A DNA stretch of 13,884 nt from Sandaracinaceae bacterium (GCA_012514415.1 JAAZAH010000229.1:1-13884); one strand, 5' to 3'; numbered from the stretch's first letter, positions 1 to 7,477 are shown. The notes: generated by a model not told the origin, from the sequence alone. Made by a program: numbers and translations.

Positions 1-357
1 CATATCGGGCATATCAATATCCTTCATCGCGCCAAGGCGCTCGGCGATCGGCTCGTCGTCGGGATTTCCACCGACGCTCTGAACTTTTCGAAGAAGAAGC
101 GTTATCCCGTCTATCCCGAAAATGAGCGACTCGAGATCATCCGCTCACTGCGCGTGGTCGATGAGGTTTTCCTCGAAGAATCGCTTGAGCTCAAGGGCGA
201 ATACATCAAGCGCTACGGTGCGGACGTCCTTGTGATGGGCGCCGATTGGGAGGGAAAATTTGATGCGTTCAAAGCCCTCTGCGAAGTCGTCTATCTCCCG
301 CGCACCGAAGGCATCTCGACGACGAGTCTCATCGCTGAGATCCGAAAATACGACTAA
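1..357 (+). CDS. tagD: Glycerol-3-phosphate cytidylyltransferase (TagD family), 5' end missing
   Basis: This enzyme transfers CMP from CTP to sn-glycerol-3-phosphate to make CDP-glycerol, the activated donor for glycerol-phosphate polymers; it acts in the cytosol. The frame is open from base 1 to the TAA at 355-357, 118 residues. The first four visible residues are HIGH, the nucleotidyltransferase signature. Further on are GISTDALN (about 21-28), VMGADWEGKFD (about 77-87) and RTEGISTT (about 99-106), all hallmarks of TagD/GCT. Against the roughly 130-residue family length, only about 13 N-terminal residues should be missing, lost to the window edge rather than to mutation. The next gene starts 4 bp after the stop and belongs to a family that uses CDP-glycerol, so the two are probably one operon. 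The family assignment is very secure. The physiological acceptor polymer is inferred. Confidence 0.95.
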   Translation, partial: HIGHINILHRAKALGDRLVVGISTDALNFSKKKRYPVYPENERLEIIRSLRVVDEVFLEESLELKGEYIKRYGADVLVMGADWEGKFDAFKALCEVVYLPRTEGISTTSLIAEIRKYD

Positions 358-361
358 TCCA

Positions 362-1480
362 ATGCGAACCGGGCGCTTCGGTTTCATCGGCTGGAATCCC
401 TTTCAGATTCGACTCGCGCTCGAAATCGCTCGCGATCTCCCGGGAAGCGAGCTGGTGATCGAGGGCAAGCCACCGCATCTTCCGCGCCTATCGAAGGATT
501 GGCTCGACTCGCTCGAGATCCCCTACCGTATCGTGCCTCGTTCGAAGATGGCGAGCATCGACGGCGAATACGAAGTCCTCGTCGCGCAGACGGTTTTCTC
601 GGGCATCGAGTCGCTCAAGAGCTCGAAGATTGCCTGGGTTCAATACGGCCTTGCCAAGGACCGCCATAACTACGGGATGTGGCGCGCCTATGGCGACCTC
701 GCTCTCGTTTACGGGCCCTACTCTGCGGAGCGCATGGCGCGGTTTTGTCCGGTTCGCGAGGTGGGAAACACCCGCTTTGATGCGTATCGGCCGAAGCTCG
801 CTCGAGCGAAGGGGCTCGGCACCATCCTGTACGCGCCCACTTGGGGGCCGCTTTCGACGCAAGATGAATTCCTCGACGCGGTCCTCGAGCTCTCAAGAGA
901 TTACCGGCTCATCCTCAAGCTCCACCATAATACGGCGATCAAAGAGAGCGCGCGGCGTGAGCGCCTCGAGGCGAAAGGCGTTCGCTTCTACGGCGAGCAT
1001 GACGATCTTGTCCCCCTCCTTGCCGAGGCCGATCTCGTGCTCTCCGATTTCAGCGGCGCCATCTTTGACGCCCTCCTCGCCGAGCGAAAGATTCTGCTTC
1101 TTCAGAACAATGAGCGCTCCCGATATGGCCGAAAACTCGGCCCGAAGAGCCTTGAGCTCCGCGCACGCGAGCGCATCGGTCCCGTCGTCAAGCGCCCGAG
1201 CGATCTCGCCGAGGCCGTCCAGGCGGTCTTCTCGGGGAAGCTCGATCTCCGGATCGCCAATGAAGACCTTCGAAACGAGCTCTTTATCCGAGGAGGCTCG
1301 GCGATCGCGCGCGCTCATTCCGCCCTCGATGCGCTCGCATCGGGCGCCATCGAGCCGCCTTCACCAAGCCAAAAAGCGCTCCGAAAAGCGTTGAGGCTCG
1401 GTCGCGGTGCGCTCGCCAAGGCGGCCCTCAACCCGTACTTCCGGCTCGAAGAGAGGCTCAAGCCTCTAAGGCTACGCTGA
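362..1480 (+). CDS. CDP-glycerol glycerophosphotransferase-family protein (variant lacking the first catalytic His)
   Basis: A 372-residue protein of the TagB/TagF-like family (Glyphos_transf), which moves glycerol-phosphate from CDP-glycerol onto a growing chain or lipid-linked acceptor at the cytoplasmic face. I chose ATG 362 because it lies 4 bp after the upstream stop; the same frame is open further back, but only inside tagD. Recognisable family blocks are LVYGPYS (115-121), VGNTRFD (134-140), ILYAPTWG (155-162), LKLHH (185-189) and SDFSGAIFDALL (228-239), the last corresponding to the SDYSS block of TagF. Where TagF has WHGT with a catalytic His, this protein reads VQYG (93-96), so Tyr95 replaces that His, while the second His (188 or 189) is kept. 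No membrane segment or signal peptide is visible; the C-terminus (340-372) is basic. It overlaps the convergent gene downstream by 23 bp. It could be a distinct subfamily with altered chemistry or acceptor. Confidence 0.88.
   Translation: MRTGRFGFIGWNPFQIRLALEIARDLPGSELVIEGKPPHLPRLSKDWLDSLEIPYRIVPRSKMASIDGEYEVLVAQTVFSGIESLKSSKIAWVQYGLAKDRHNYGMWRAYGDLALVYGPYSAERMARFCPVREVGNTRFDAYRPKLARAKGLGTILYAPTWGPLSTQDEFLDAVLELSRDYRLILKLHHNTAIKESARRERLEAKGVRFYGEHDDLVPLLAEADLVLSDFSGAIFDALLAERKILLLQNNERSRYGRKLGPKSLELRARERIGPVVKRPSDLAEAVQAVFSGKLDLRIANEDLRNELFIRGGSAIARAHSALDALASGAIEPPSPSQKALRKALRLGRGALAKAALNPYFRLEERLKPLRLR
1452..1467. repeat. Inverted repeat at the convergent gene junction
   Basis: AGAGGCT and AGCCTCT form 7-bp arms separated by 2 bp (a 6-bp stem with a 4-nt loop as RNA). 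The palindrome lies inside the last codons of both converging genes, which overlap at 1458-1480. No T-run follows on either strand, so it is not a classical intrinsic terminator. It could still pause polymerase from both directions, because no intergenic space is available for a terminator. The repeat is seen directly; its function is a guess. Confidence 0.5.
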
Positions 1481-4400
1481 GCGCTTCGTCGTCGCCTTCA
1501 AGGACGGCGTAGAACGCCTTGAGCGCGTTCTCGAGATAACGCTCGGCGTCGAAGCGGGGGCGCGCGACGCGTCCCTCGAGGTGCGCGCGCATGCCTTGAG
1601 TGAGGCCCTCGACATGATCGCTGACGATGAGTCCGCCGCGGCCCTGGAGTACGTCGCGGATGCATGGGATATCGGCCGCGATGGTCGGCAGTCCGAGTGT
1701 CATCGCTTCGAGCAAGACGAGCCCTTGACCCTCGTGTCGCGATGAAAGGATGAAGCAATCGGACCGTGCCATATAGGCAAAAGGGTTCGCCCTCCATCCA
1801 AGGAGCCTCACGTCTTCGGAGAGTCCTCTCGCCTGAATCGTCTCGGTGAGTGTGCTCCGAAGAGGCCCCTCTCCAATCAAGAGGAGTCTAGTGTTTGGAT
1901 GCTCGCGATGAACGCACGAGAAAGCCTCGATCAAGCGATCTTGACCCTTTTCGGGCGAGAGCCTTCCAACATTGATGAAGATCGTCGGCTCTCCGCTTTT
2001 GACCGCTCTCCGGCTCTCGATAGGCGATGCGTGAAAAAGCGGGGCGTCCTCTTCGGGAAGGCGTTCTGACGCGCCCCGAGTGATCCGCTCAAGATCGATG
2101 AGGTTCTCAGCAAAAACATGAGGGATGCCCTCGAGATCGAAGCGTTTCGCGAGGCGTTCGAAGTTCACATCGCGCGTCGAACGAGAGACCGAGACGATGG
2201 CATCATAATGACGGTACTCATGAAAAAGCGCGGGGAGTGAAGGGTATTTTGTATTCCACTCTCCGAACATATCGTTGTGCTGATAAATCAAACGGCGCGT
2301 TCTCTCATGACCAACCTGTGCGAGAAGTGATGCAAAGAAGAGGCTGTAGCCATCATAATCAATCACATAATCGAACTGCGCATCCCCGAGCGTCCTTCGA
2401 GCCTCATTCTGAAATAGGCGCTCGATAACGGCCGCAGCGTCCGCTGACTCGAGGCGGCGCTCGAGACGAAGATGATCGAATGCGGCGCGCTGGTTGGGCT
2501 TTGCGATGGCGGGGCCCTGAAAGGCGAGGAGGCGTACATGTTTCGGAAGTGCATCGAAACGCGCGCGCCGCTCGGGAGTTGAGAGCGCACTCGGCTCAAG
2601 AAGGAGCGCAATGTCGAAGCGCTCCGGATCGATCCTCTCGATGAGGTTCACGAGCGCGGCCGTGATGCCGTGAGGAAAGAGCGTGCCGCCATAAAAAAGA
2701 ATGGAGGGACGTCGTTCATTCGTGGGCGAGGCTTCGGATGAGCGCTCCCCTTCCGCGTGAAAAAAGCTTGGGATGAGGCGCTCGACCGATGCGCCATCTT
2801 CATGCGGAGCCAGCTGCTCGCGAATGCGATCGTCGCGCGCCTCATCGTAGCGCAAGTTGCCTTCGAGCAGGCCGCGCAGCGTAGCGACAAGCTCATCGCG
2901 CGTCCGCGCCTTTTCGCCCGGCAGCTCATCGAGCTCGAAATAAAGCCCCCGCTCCGAATGGTACGCCTCGAAGTCGAGCACATAGAGGAGAAGCTTCTTC
3001 TTGAGGACGAGCGCATCGACGACGAGGCTAGAATAATCACTTATGATGAAATCCGCCGCGGCGAGGAGGGCGTTGGTGTCGAGATCGTCAGGGGCGATGA
3101 GATCGCTGAACTGCCCGCTCCGGAACGCATTTTCGACGAAATAATGCCCGCGAAAGACGAGGCGAATCGGGAGCGCGAGGAGCGCATTGAGATCGCGCTC
3201 GAGCTCGGCGAGATCGAGCGTGGGGGCGCCGACCGTCCCGCGAAATGTCGGTGCGAAGAGGACGAGCCTATCGCTGGGGCCCGCCCCAAAACGCTCCCTG
3301 ATCTGCCGTCGCTCCTCATCGCCCATGCAGAGGCTTCGATCGATGCGTGGATAGCCGATCTCGAGGATCTTTCCCCTGTAAAGATCGCGCACTTGGAATT
3401 GCTCAAGAAGGACGCGCGTCGTATGCGGATTGCTCGAAAGAAGGTGCGTGGTGTGAAGGAAGTTCCGAGCGATATTCCGCCAAGGAAAAAAGTCGTTTCT
3501 CTCATCCCTTCCAAGCGCCTTAAACGGTGTTCCATGCCAGGTGTTGAGGTATTTCTGCCCGTCGCGACGGCTGAAATATGGGGGGAAAGAGGTGTTGTTG
3601 ATGAGGTATTCGGCCGTAGCCAGTGCTTCACGAAACGCGGGGCTTTCGCGACGAAGGATGATGACGTTCTTTCGTCGTCGATGCGCTGCGGGCAGGAGCG
3701 AAGCGTCATTTAGACTGAAAATATGGGTGAAATCCTCGAAGCCAGGGCGATCCACGATGGCGAGGAAGATCGCGTAGGGGTTGCACGAAGCGGAGCGTCC
3801 GTGGAAGCTTTCGTAGAGGATTGTTCTCTTCCTGAGGGGGTGATGAGCGCACGCCTCCGCGTAGCACGCGTTCCGATGAAACTGCGGATTAAAGCGAAAT
3901 TGGAGCGCGAGCGGGACGAGCTCCGGCTCGTACGGGAGCAATCGGGCAAAGAACTCGCACGCCTCTTGATAGCGCGCGGAGCGATGAAGCGAGAGGCCCA
4001 AGCGAACGATAAGCGCCGGATCGCGGTCGCTTCGCCTTTCGAGCGCACGCCGATAAGCCTCGCTTGCCTGCGTAAACTTTCCCGAGCGATAGAAGAGATC
4101 GCCCAGCGTCTCATGAAGCTCAGAGCGCGTGAAATCCTCCGCGAGCTCGGCTTCGATTGCTTTGCGGGAGCTGAAGAGGCGGGGCGGAATAAAAGCGCGA
4201 AGGGGAACGCGTCCGCGCGAAAAGAGCTTCGAAGCCTCCTCGAACTCGCTGGTTTTCACGAGCGAGAGCGCCGCTCGATCGCGGAGGGAGCGGGCTCGGT
4301 GGGGGAGAGCTCGAGCGGCGTGTTGATAAGCACGTGCCGCGTCTTCGAATCGCCCCGACATCTCGAGGCTCTGCGCGAGCGCCTCATTCCAGCGCCTCTT

Positions 4401-5096
4401 CGCGCCTTTTACGCGTAATGCGTCTTCAAAAGCTTTGGCTGCGCTCTCCACATCGAACGCGCGCTGATACGCCCGCCCAAGCCGATAAAGGAGCGCCGCG
4501 CTCTCGCCGAGGCGTGCTCTCGCCTCTTCAAACGCTTCGGCAGCCTGCCGATAGCGTCGATCCTCCTCGAAGTAGATGCCGTAGGAGAGGCGGGCCGCGC
4601 GTCGATCGAAGGTTTCGATGGCGAGGAGGGAGACTTTGGCTTCTTCGATGCGATCGAGCTCAAGAAGAGCGAGCGCCCTTCGATAGTGGAGACGCGCTTT
4701 TCGAGGTCTGATGCGAAGCGCCCGCTCGAATGCTTCGAGCGCCTCTTGATAGCGGCCAAGGCTCAACCGAAGTCGACCCATCCGCTCGAGCAACAAGACG
4801 CAGTCCTTTTCTTCCGAGCGGAGCCGCTGATCAAGCTCCTCGAGAAGTCCGAGCTCCTGCCACGTCTTTTTCTGAACTCGAAAGAGGAGCGATACGCCGA
4901 AGAGGCGCAGGTTCGTCCGCTCCTTCCCGTTCAAGAGGGAGTGGGTGATCCGCTCGGCATCCTCGAGTCGCCGCTGCGCCGCATAGCCGCCGATAAGCGC
5001 GACGGAGCGCGCCGCTTCGAGCACATCGCCCCTGGGCTCGAGCGGTTCGAGCTTCGAAGTGAGAGCGTGAAGTAGGCGGCGATAAGGGAAGGGCAT
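1458..5096 (-). CDS. TPR - CDP-glycerol glycerophosphotransferase - GT4 glycosyltransferase fusion protein
   Basis: A 1212-residue protein with three parts. Residues about 100-395 are roughly eight TPR-like helical repeats (for example GRYQEALEAFERAL), a protein-interaction scaffold. Residues about 425-770 are a TagF/TagB-type glycerophosphotransferase: LNTWHGTPFKALG (517-529, candidate catalytic His521), LFAPTFRG (613-620), FRGH (648-651, candidate second His651) and ISDYSS (685-690). Residues about 797-1200 are a GT-B retaining glycosyltransferase of family GT4: VGRLSPEKGQ (1043-1052) and the EX7E motif E1122/E1130 in HEGQGLVLLEAM. Both enzyme domains look complete, unlike the neighbouring transferase. 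There is no signal peptide or membrane span, so it is presumably cytosolic or peripheral. It likely adds glycerol-phosphate and a sugar to the same surface polymer, with CDP-glycerol from the TagD enzyme. ATG 5096 has a poor ribosome binding site. The sugar donor cannot be read from sequence. Confidence 0.93.
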   Translation of the reverse strand: MPFPYRRLLHALTSKLEPLEPRGDVLEAARSVALIGGYAAQRRLEDAERITHSLLNGKERTNLRLFGVSLLFRVQKKTWQELGLLEELDQRLRSEEKDCVLLLERMGRLRLSLGRYQEALEAFERALRIRPRKARLHYRRALALLELDRIEEAKVSLLAIETFDRRAARLSYGIYFEEDRRYRQAAEAFEEARARLGESAALLYRLGRAYQRAFDVESAAKAFEDALRVKGAKRRWNEALAQSLEMSGRFEDAARAYQHAARALPHRARSLRDRAALSLVKTSEFEEASKLFSRGRVPLRAFIPPRLFSSRKAIEAELAEDFTRSELHETLGDLFYRSGKFTQASEAYRRALERRSDRDPALIVRLGLSLHRSARYQEACEFFARLLPYEPELVPLALQFRFNPQFHRNACYAEACAHHPLRKRTILYESFHGRSASCNPYAIFLAIVDRPGFEDFTHIFSLNDASLLPAAHRRRKNVIILRRESPAFREALATAEYLINNTSFPPYFSRRDGQKYLNTWHGTPFKALGRDERNDFFPWRNIARNFLHTTHLLSSNPHTTRVLLEQFQVRDLYRGKILEIGYPRIDRSLCMGDEERRQIRERFGAGPSDRLVLFAPTFRGTVGAPTLDLAELERDLNALLALPIRLVFRGHYFVENAFRSGQFSDLIAPDDLDTNALLAAADFIISDYSSLVVDALVLKKKLLLYVLDFEAYHSERGLYFELDELPGEKARTRDELVATLRGLLEGNLRYDEARDDRIREQLAPHEDGASVERLIPSFFHAEGERSSEASPTNERRPSILFYGGTLFPHGITAALVNLIERIDPERFDIALLLEPSALSTPERRARFDALPKHVRLLAFQGPAIAKPNQRAAFDHLRLERRLESADAAAVIERLFQNEARRTLGDAQFDYVIDYDGYSLFFASLLAQVGHERTRRLIYQHNDMFGEWNTKYPSLPALFHEYRHYDAIVSVSRSTRDVNFERLAKRFDLEGIPHVFAENLIDLERITRGASERLPEEDAPLFHASPIESRRAVKSGEPTIFINVGRLSPEKGQDRLIEAFSCVHREHPNTRLLLIGEGPLRSTLTETIQARGLSEDVRLLGWRANPFAYMARSDCFILSSRHEGQGLVLLEAMTLGLPTIAADIPCIRDVLQGRGGLIVSDHVEGLTQGMRAHLEGRVARPRFDAERYLENALKAFYAVLEGDDEALSVALEA

Positions 5097-5300
5097 GGAA
5101 TGAGGGGAGACGTCAACGAGCCTCCGGGGGAGCTAGGGCACCCATTTTCCCCGGGGTGGGGCTCATCGAAGCTCGATTTAGCATCTAGCGGAAGAAGGGA
5201 GAAGAGGAAGCGCGAAGCGGGGCGCGAGGTGGGCGCGATGAACGGAGAAAATGCGGGCGCCTCCCAGTCGTTAAGCCATCCAGCCACCCGCCTTAAACGC
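5097..5300. other. Intergenic region upstream of the fusion gene
   Basis: About 200 bases with no credible coding frame. It should carry the promoter of the minus-strand fusion gene. The best -10-like element on the minus strand is TAAATC (plus coordinates 5175-5180), preceded by a TG extended -10 motif, but no convincing -35 is present, so I do not call a promoter. A short CCCCGGGG palindrome lies near 5149-5156. No further structure was recognised. Confidence 0.4.
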
Positions 5301-5333
5301 AAAAAAGGGAGGGCGCTCAAGCTCCTCCCTCCC
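5301..5333 (-). terminator. Rho-independent terminator
   Basis: Read on the minus strand, GGGAGGG and CCCTCCC form a perfect 7-bp stem around a 13-nt loop, followed directly by six T. It lies about 40 bp past the stop of the exported hypothetical protein (5375-6277) and is oriented to end that transcript. It also insulates the fusion gene downstream on the same strand. Confidence 0.8.
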
Positions 5334-5374
5334 GCTGCTTACGTCCGATGAGCCGCGAAACGCGCGCCCCTCGC

Positions 5375-6277
5375 TCAGAACTGACCGAAACTCAGCAGCC
5401 GCGCACGGGCGACATTCTTTCGCTTCGTGAACCCAAGAATGACGAAGACCGTTCCGACGACGAGCAGAGAGCTCCCGAGCACGGTAAAGCCCGCACCGCG
5501 CGCACACGTCCCGCTTCCGTAAATCACGCCATCGCGCCCGCGATAGCAATAGTTTCGAAGGTGCCACGCGCCGTGGGCGAGCAGGCCGATGCCGATGCCG
5601 CCGACGATACCGCCCGTGATGAAATTCGAGAGGCGCTTACCGAAGTTCGCGTTCATCTGGAAGTCGACGTGGGCTTCGCGCGTGAGCGGGACCTGTCCGA
5701 GCACCGGCGTGATGCGCCCACTCTCCATGTTTTGGAGGCGGAGCTCATAATAACCGGGCCGAATCGGCTTTTCGCACGGGAGGTCGCAGAAACGCATCCA
5801 GCCGTATTCGCGGCCCATTGAACGCGCGGCGGCCGGGCGGACGATGAGGCTTAGGCCATCGCGCGGCGCGGCGAACGACATGGAGACGCCACCCTCCATG
5901 GCTTCTTCGCTCGGATAACCGTCGCCCGCGGCTGTGACCTCGCTCACGGCGTCATCGCCGGCGGTCGCTTCCTCGGAGAGATCGACGATCTCGAACGCCG
6001 CCTCGCTTTCCGCTTGCGCGTCTTCGGGCGGATTCTCGGGCCCGATATAGTCGACCTGGGCGAGGTTCACGCGCAGCGTGCGCCCGTCGTCTGCGCGGAA
6101 TAGAACCGAGCGATCGCCCTCATGTTGAATCACCTGCCCGCGGAAGGTGCGACCGTCTTTGAGTCGGATGATTTCAGCGCCCCCTTGCCCCTGCTGAGCC
6201 TGAGCCCGAACGGATGAAACCGCGAGCGGCGATATCAATAGAAGGAAAAGCGGAAGGATTCGAGCAATCGACATCAT
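5375..6277 (-). CDS. Exported protein with two C-terminal membrane segments, function unknown
   Basis: I do not recognise this 300-residue protein as a named family. The start at 6277 begins MMS and has GGAG about 8 nt upstream. Residues 1-25 form a good signal peptide (hydrophobic 7-20, likely cleavage after VRA). Residues 36-78 (IIRLKDGRTFRGQVI through VNLAQVDYI) resemble a small SH3/Sm-like beta barrel of the type LxDGRxxxGxV. Residues 80-130 are acidic and low-complexity, probably a linker. Residues 138-208 look like a beta-rich PEGA-like domain, with Cys164 and Cys168 close together. Two hydrophobic segments follow at about 218-236 (Gly-rich, GGIVGGIGIG) and 262-283; Cys244 and Cys258 lie in the loop between them, so disulfides are possible. 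The tail is basic. This suggests an inner-membrane protein with a periplasmic N-terminal part. A clear terminator follows; the bactofilin gene lies 284 bp upstream on the same strand. Confidence 0.8.
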   Translation of the reverse strand: MMSIARILPLFLLLISPLAVSSVRAQAQQGQGGAEIIRLKDGRTFRGQVIQHEGDRSVLFRADDGRTLRVNLAQVDYIGPENPPEDAQAESEAAFEIVDLSEEATAGDDAVSEVTAAGDGYPSEEAMEGGVSMSFAAPRDGLSLIVRPAAARSMGREYGWMRFCDLPCEKPIRPGYYELRLQNMESGRITPVLGQVPLTREAHVDFQMNANFGKRLSNFITGGIVGGIGIGLLAHGAWHLRNYCYRGRDGVIYGSGTCARGAGFTVLGSSLLVVGTVFVILGFTKRKNVARARLLSFGQF

Positions 6278-6561
6278 CGGTAAAGCTCCATCAAGGTAGA
6301 ACGCCCTCTCGGCGGCTGCACCCTATCGCACTTGACGCGCTCGTCCAATATGCCCGCGGTGAAAATCATCCCCTAGAGCGTGAGACATCCGAAACGGACC
6401 GTGAACGGCGTCGTGCCCGCGCACTCTTTGAGAAACGGCAGCGCACACATTGAGGATGACGCCGAACGGGATGCCGAACACCAGGCGCTTGCCAAGTTGA
6501 AGCCTTGAAGGCGCCGAAGCTGAGCCCTCGGAAACGCGGCGTTCGAGTGCGTCTCTTTGAA

Positions 6562-7050
6562 CTACGAGGTGACGCCGTCGTCCGCTTCTTCGCTCCGGAC
6601 GTCGTCTCTCGTCTCGGATAAGGGCTCAAGTCGCTGCGTGCGATCCTTCGGCTCGTCCACCCCGAGGGCGATCCGCTCGGCTTCCCCTTCGCTGCCATCG
6701 GCTGACGTGGAGAGCTTGCCTTCGAAACGCGCGCCCTCTTCGATGAAAAGGCGCGGCGTCCGGATATCCCCCTTCATATGGGCCTGCGAGTGGAGCTCGA
6801 CGGCTTCCCTCGCTTCCACCTCGCCCTCGATGGTTCCGCCGAGCACGACGAGCGCGCCAACCTTCACATCGCCGACGATTCGTGCCTCGCCCGCGACGAC
6901 GAGCAGTCCCTCCCCGGCGATCGTGCCCACGATCTCACCTTCAATGCGGATGGGCTCCTCGAAGACGAGGGTGCCCTCGAAACGGGTCCCCGGCCCGAGC
7001 AGGGCATCGAGGGTGTGCGCAAGATTTCCGTGTTCGCTCGTCTTATCCAT
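6562..7050 (-). CDS. Bactofilin (DUF583 family cytoskeletal protein)
   Basis: Bactofilins polymerise into nucleotide-independent filaments that scaffold cell-shape, stalk or wall-remodelling factors at the inner membrane. The 162-residue product shows the typical layout: a short N-terminal tail (1-18), then a right-handed beta-helix of short Gly/Val/Ile-rich rungs from about 20 to 118 (for example GTRFEGTLVFEEPIRIEGEI, followed by GTIAG, GDVKVG, GEVEA and GDIRTP), then a charged, disordered C-terminal tail. I chose ATG 7050 because the tail before the first rung then has the usual length; the frame is open to ATG 7212, but that extension is Arg/Ala/Pro-rich and unlike a bactofilin. The ribosome binding site is weak. 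It is transcribed away from atpD. Bactofilins are often encoded beside M23 peptidases; none is adjacent here, the nearest wall peptidase being the M15 protein at 9493-10482. Confidence 0.92.
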   Translation of the reverse strand: MDKTSEHGNLAHTLDALLGPGTRFEGTLVFEEPIRIEGEIVGTIAGEGLLVVAGEARIVGDVKVGALVVLGGTIEGEVEAREAVELHSQAHMKGDIRTPRLFIEEGARFEGKLSTSADGSEGEAERIALGVDEPKDRTQRLEPLSETRDDVRSEEADDGVTS

Positions 7051-7164
7051 GCTGATGCATGCCGCTCGGGGGCAGTCCTTCGGGCAGCCCTCCGGTTCGA
7101 GGGCACTCTTTCGGCGGTTTTCCGCGGATACGCCGCGGCACGGGGTGAAAATAGCTGAAAAGCG

Positions 7165-7185
7165 GGAGCGCGCGCTCCATTTTTT
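7165..7185 (+). terminator. Palindrome plus T-run, terminator-like on the plus strand
   Basis: GGAGCGC and GCGCTCC form a perfect 14-bp palindrome (as RNA, a 5-bp stem with a GCGC loop), followed by ATTTTTT. The shape is that of a small intrinsic terminator reading rightward, yet no plus-strand gene lies before it; the neighbouring bactofilin runs the other way. It could end antisense transcription across the bactofilin gene, or the palindrome could be a DNA operator in the divergent promoter region. Confidence 0.35.
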
Positions 7186-7315
7186 CGCCGCAAGACTTTT
7201 CCCCGAGCGCATTTGTTCCTAGGCTTTGCCCGCTGGACTCCGCAGAGGCGTTGATTTTTCGTGGATCGAGTGCAATGTCTCCCCCGACAAGCGCGGCGAA
7301 CACAAGGTGCTACGA

Positions 7316-7344
7316 TTGACCCTCATTGGCTGGCGTGCTAAGTG
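7316..7344 (+). promoter_or_regulatory. Candidate sigma-70-type promoter for atpDC
   Basis: TTGACC (7316-7321, five of six matches to the -35 consensus) is followed after exactly 17 bp by TAAGTG (7339-7344), a poor -10, but preceded by TGC as in extended -10 promoters. Initiation near 7351 would give a leader of about 127 nt before the atpD start. The strong -35 and exact spacing support it; the weak -10 keeps confidence low. Confidence 0.35.
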
Positions 7345-7477
7345 CGCGCGGCTTCCCATACACGGCGAGACCCTCGGCTCTCGCACCCGATAAATACGAA
7401 GCGCGGCTGAGGTGAGCTCATCTCGGCGCGATCAGAGGGGCCTCTGGCGCCTCCAGTTTTTCCAAGGCAAAAAATCC

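Larger units (their letters stand above)
7051..7477. other. Divergent intergenic region between bactofilin and atpD
   Basis: This 427-bp stretch separates two divergent genes and holds no convincing coding frame. From left to right it contains the bactofilin leader, a 14-bp perfect palindrome followed by a T-run (7165-7185), a candidate atpD promoter (7316-7344) and a long GC-rich atpD leader. In that leader, CTGG and CCAG arms flank a short loop about 20 bp before the start codon. No clear bactofilin promoter was found. Confidence 0.5.

Noticed and set aside
260..361. Upstream extension of the first glycerophosphotransferase gene to ATG 260
   Set aside because: The extra 34 residues lie inside tagD, are basic and low-complexity, and ATG 362 is placed 4 bp after the tagD stop as expected in an operon.
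630..1394. Ser/Arg-rich open frame overlapping the first glycerophosphotransferase gene
   Set aside because: A +1 shadow of a strongly supported gene; composition is almost entirely Ser, Arg and Pro with no motif.
2757..3713. A 318-codon plus-strand open frame inside the fusion gene
   Set aside because: It lies opposite the glycerophosphotransferase domain, whose motifs are clear. The antisense product is Glu/Arg-rich with no domain, a typical shadow frame.
5341..5821. Plus-strand open frame opposite the exported protein
   Set aside because: It runs across a terminator hairpin edge and the C-terminal half of a protein with a clear signal peptide and ribosome binding site; the antisense product lacks any domain.
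6461..6479. Direct repeat GCCGAAC at 12-bp spacing upstream of the exported protein
   Set aside because: Seven-base repeats of this composition are likely by chance in GC-rich DNA, and the pair lies far (about 185 bp) from the start codon with no promoter nearby.
7051..7212. N-terminal extension of the bactofilin to ATG 7212
   Set aside because: The added 54 residues are Arg/Ala/Pro-rich with scattered Cys and do not resemble bactofilin N-termini; ATG 7050 gives a normal length.
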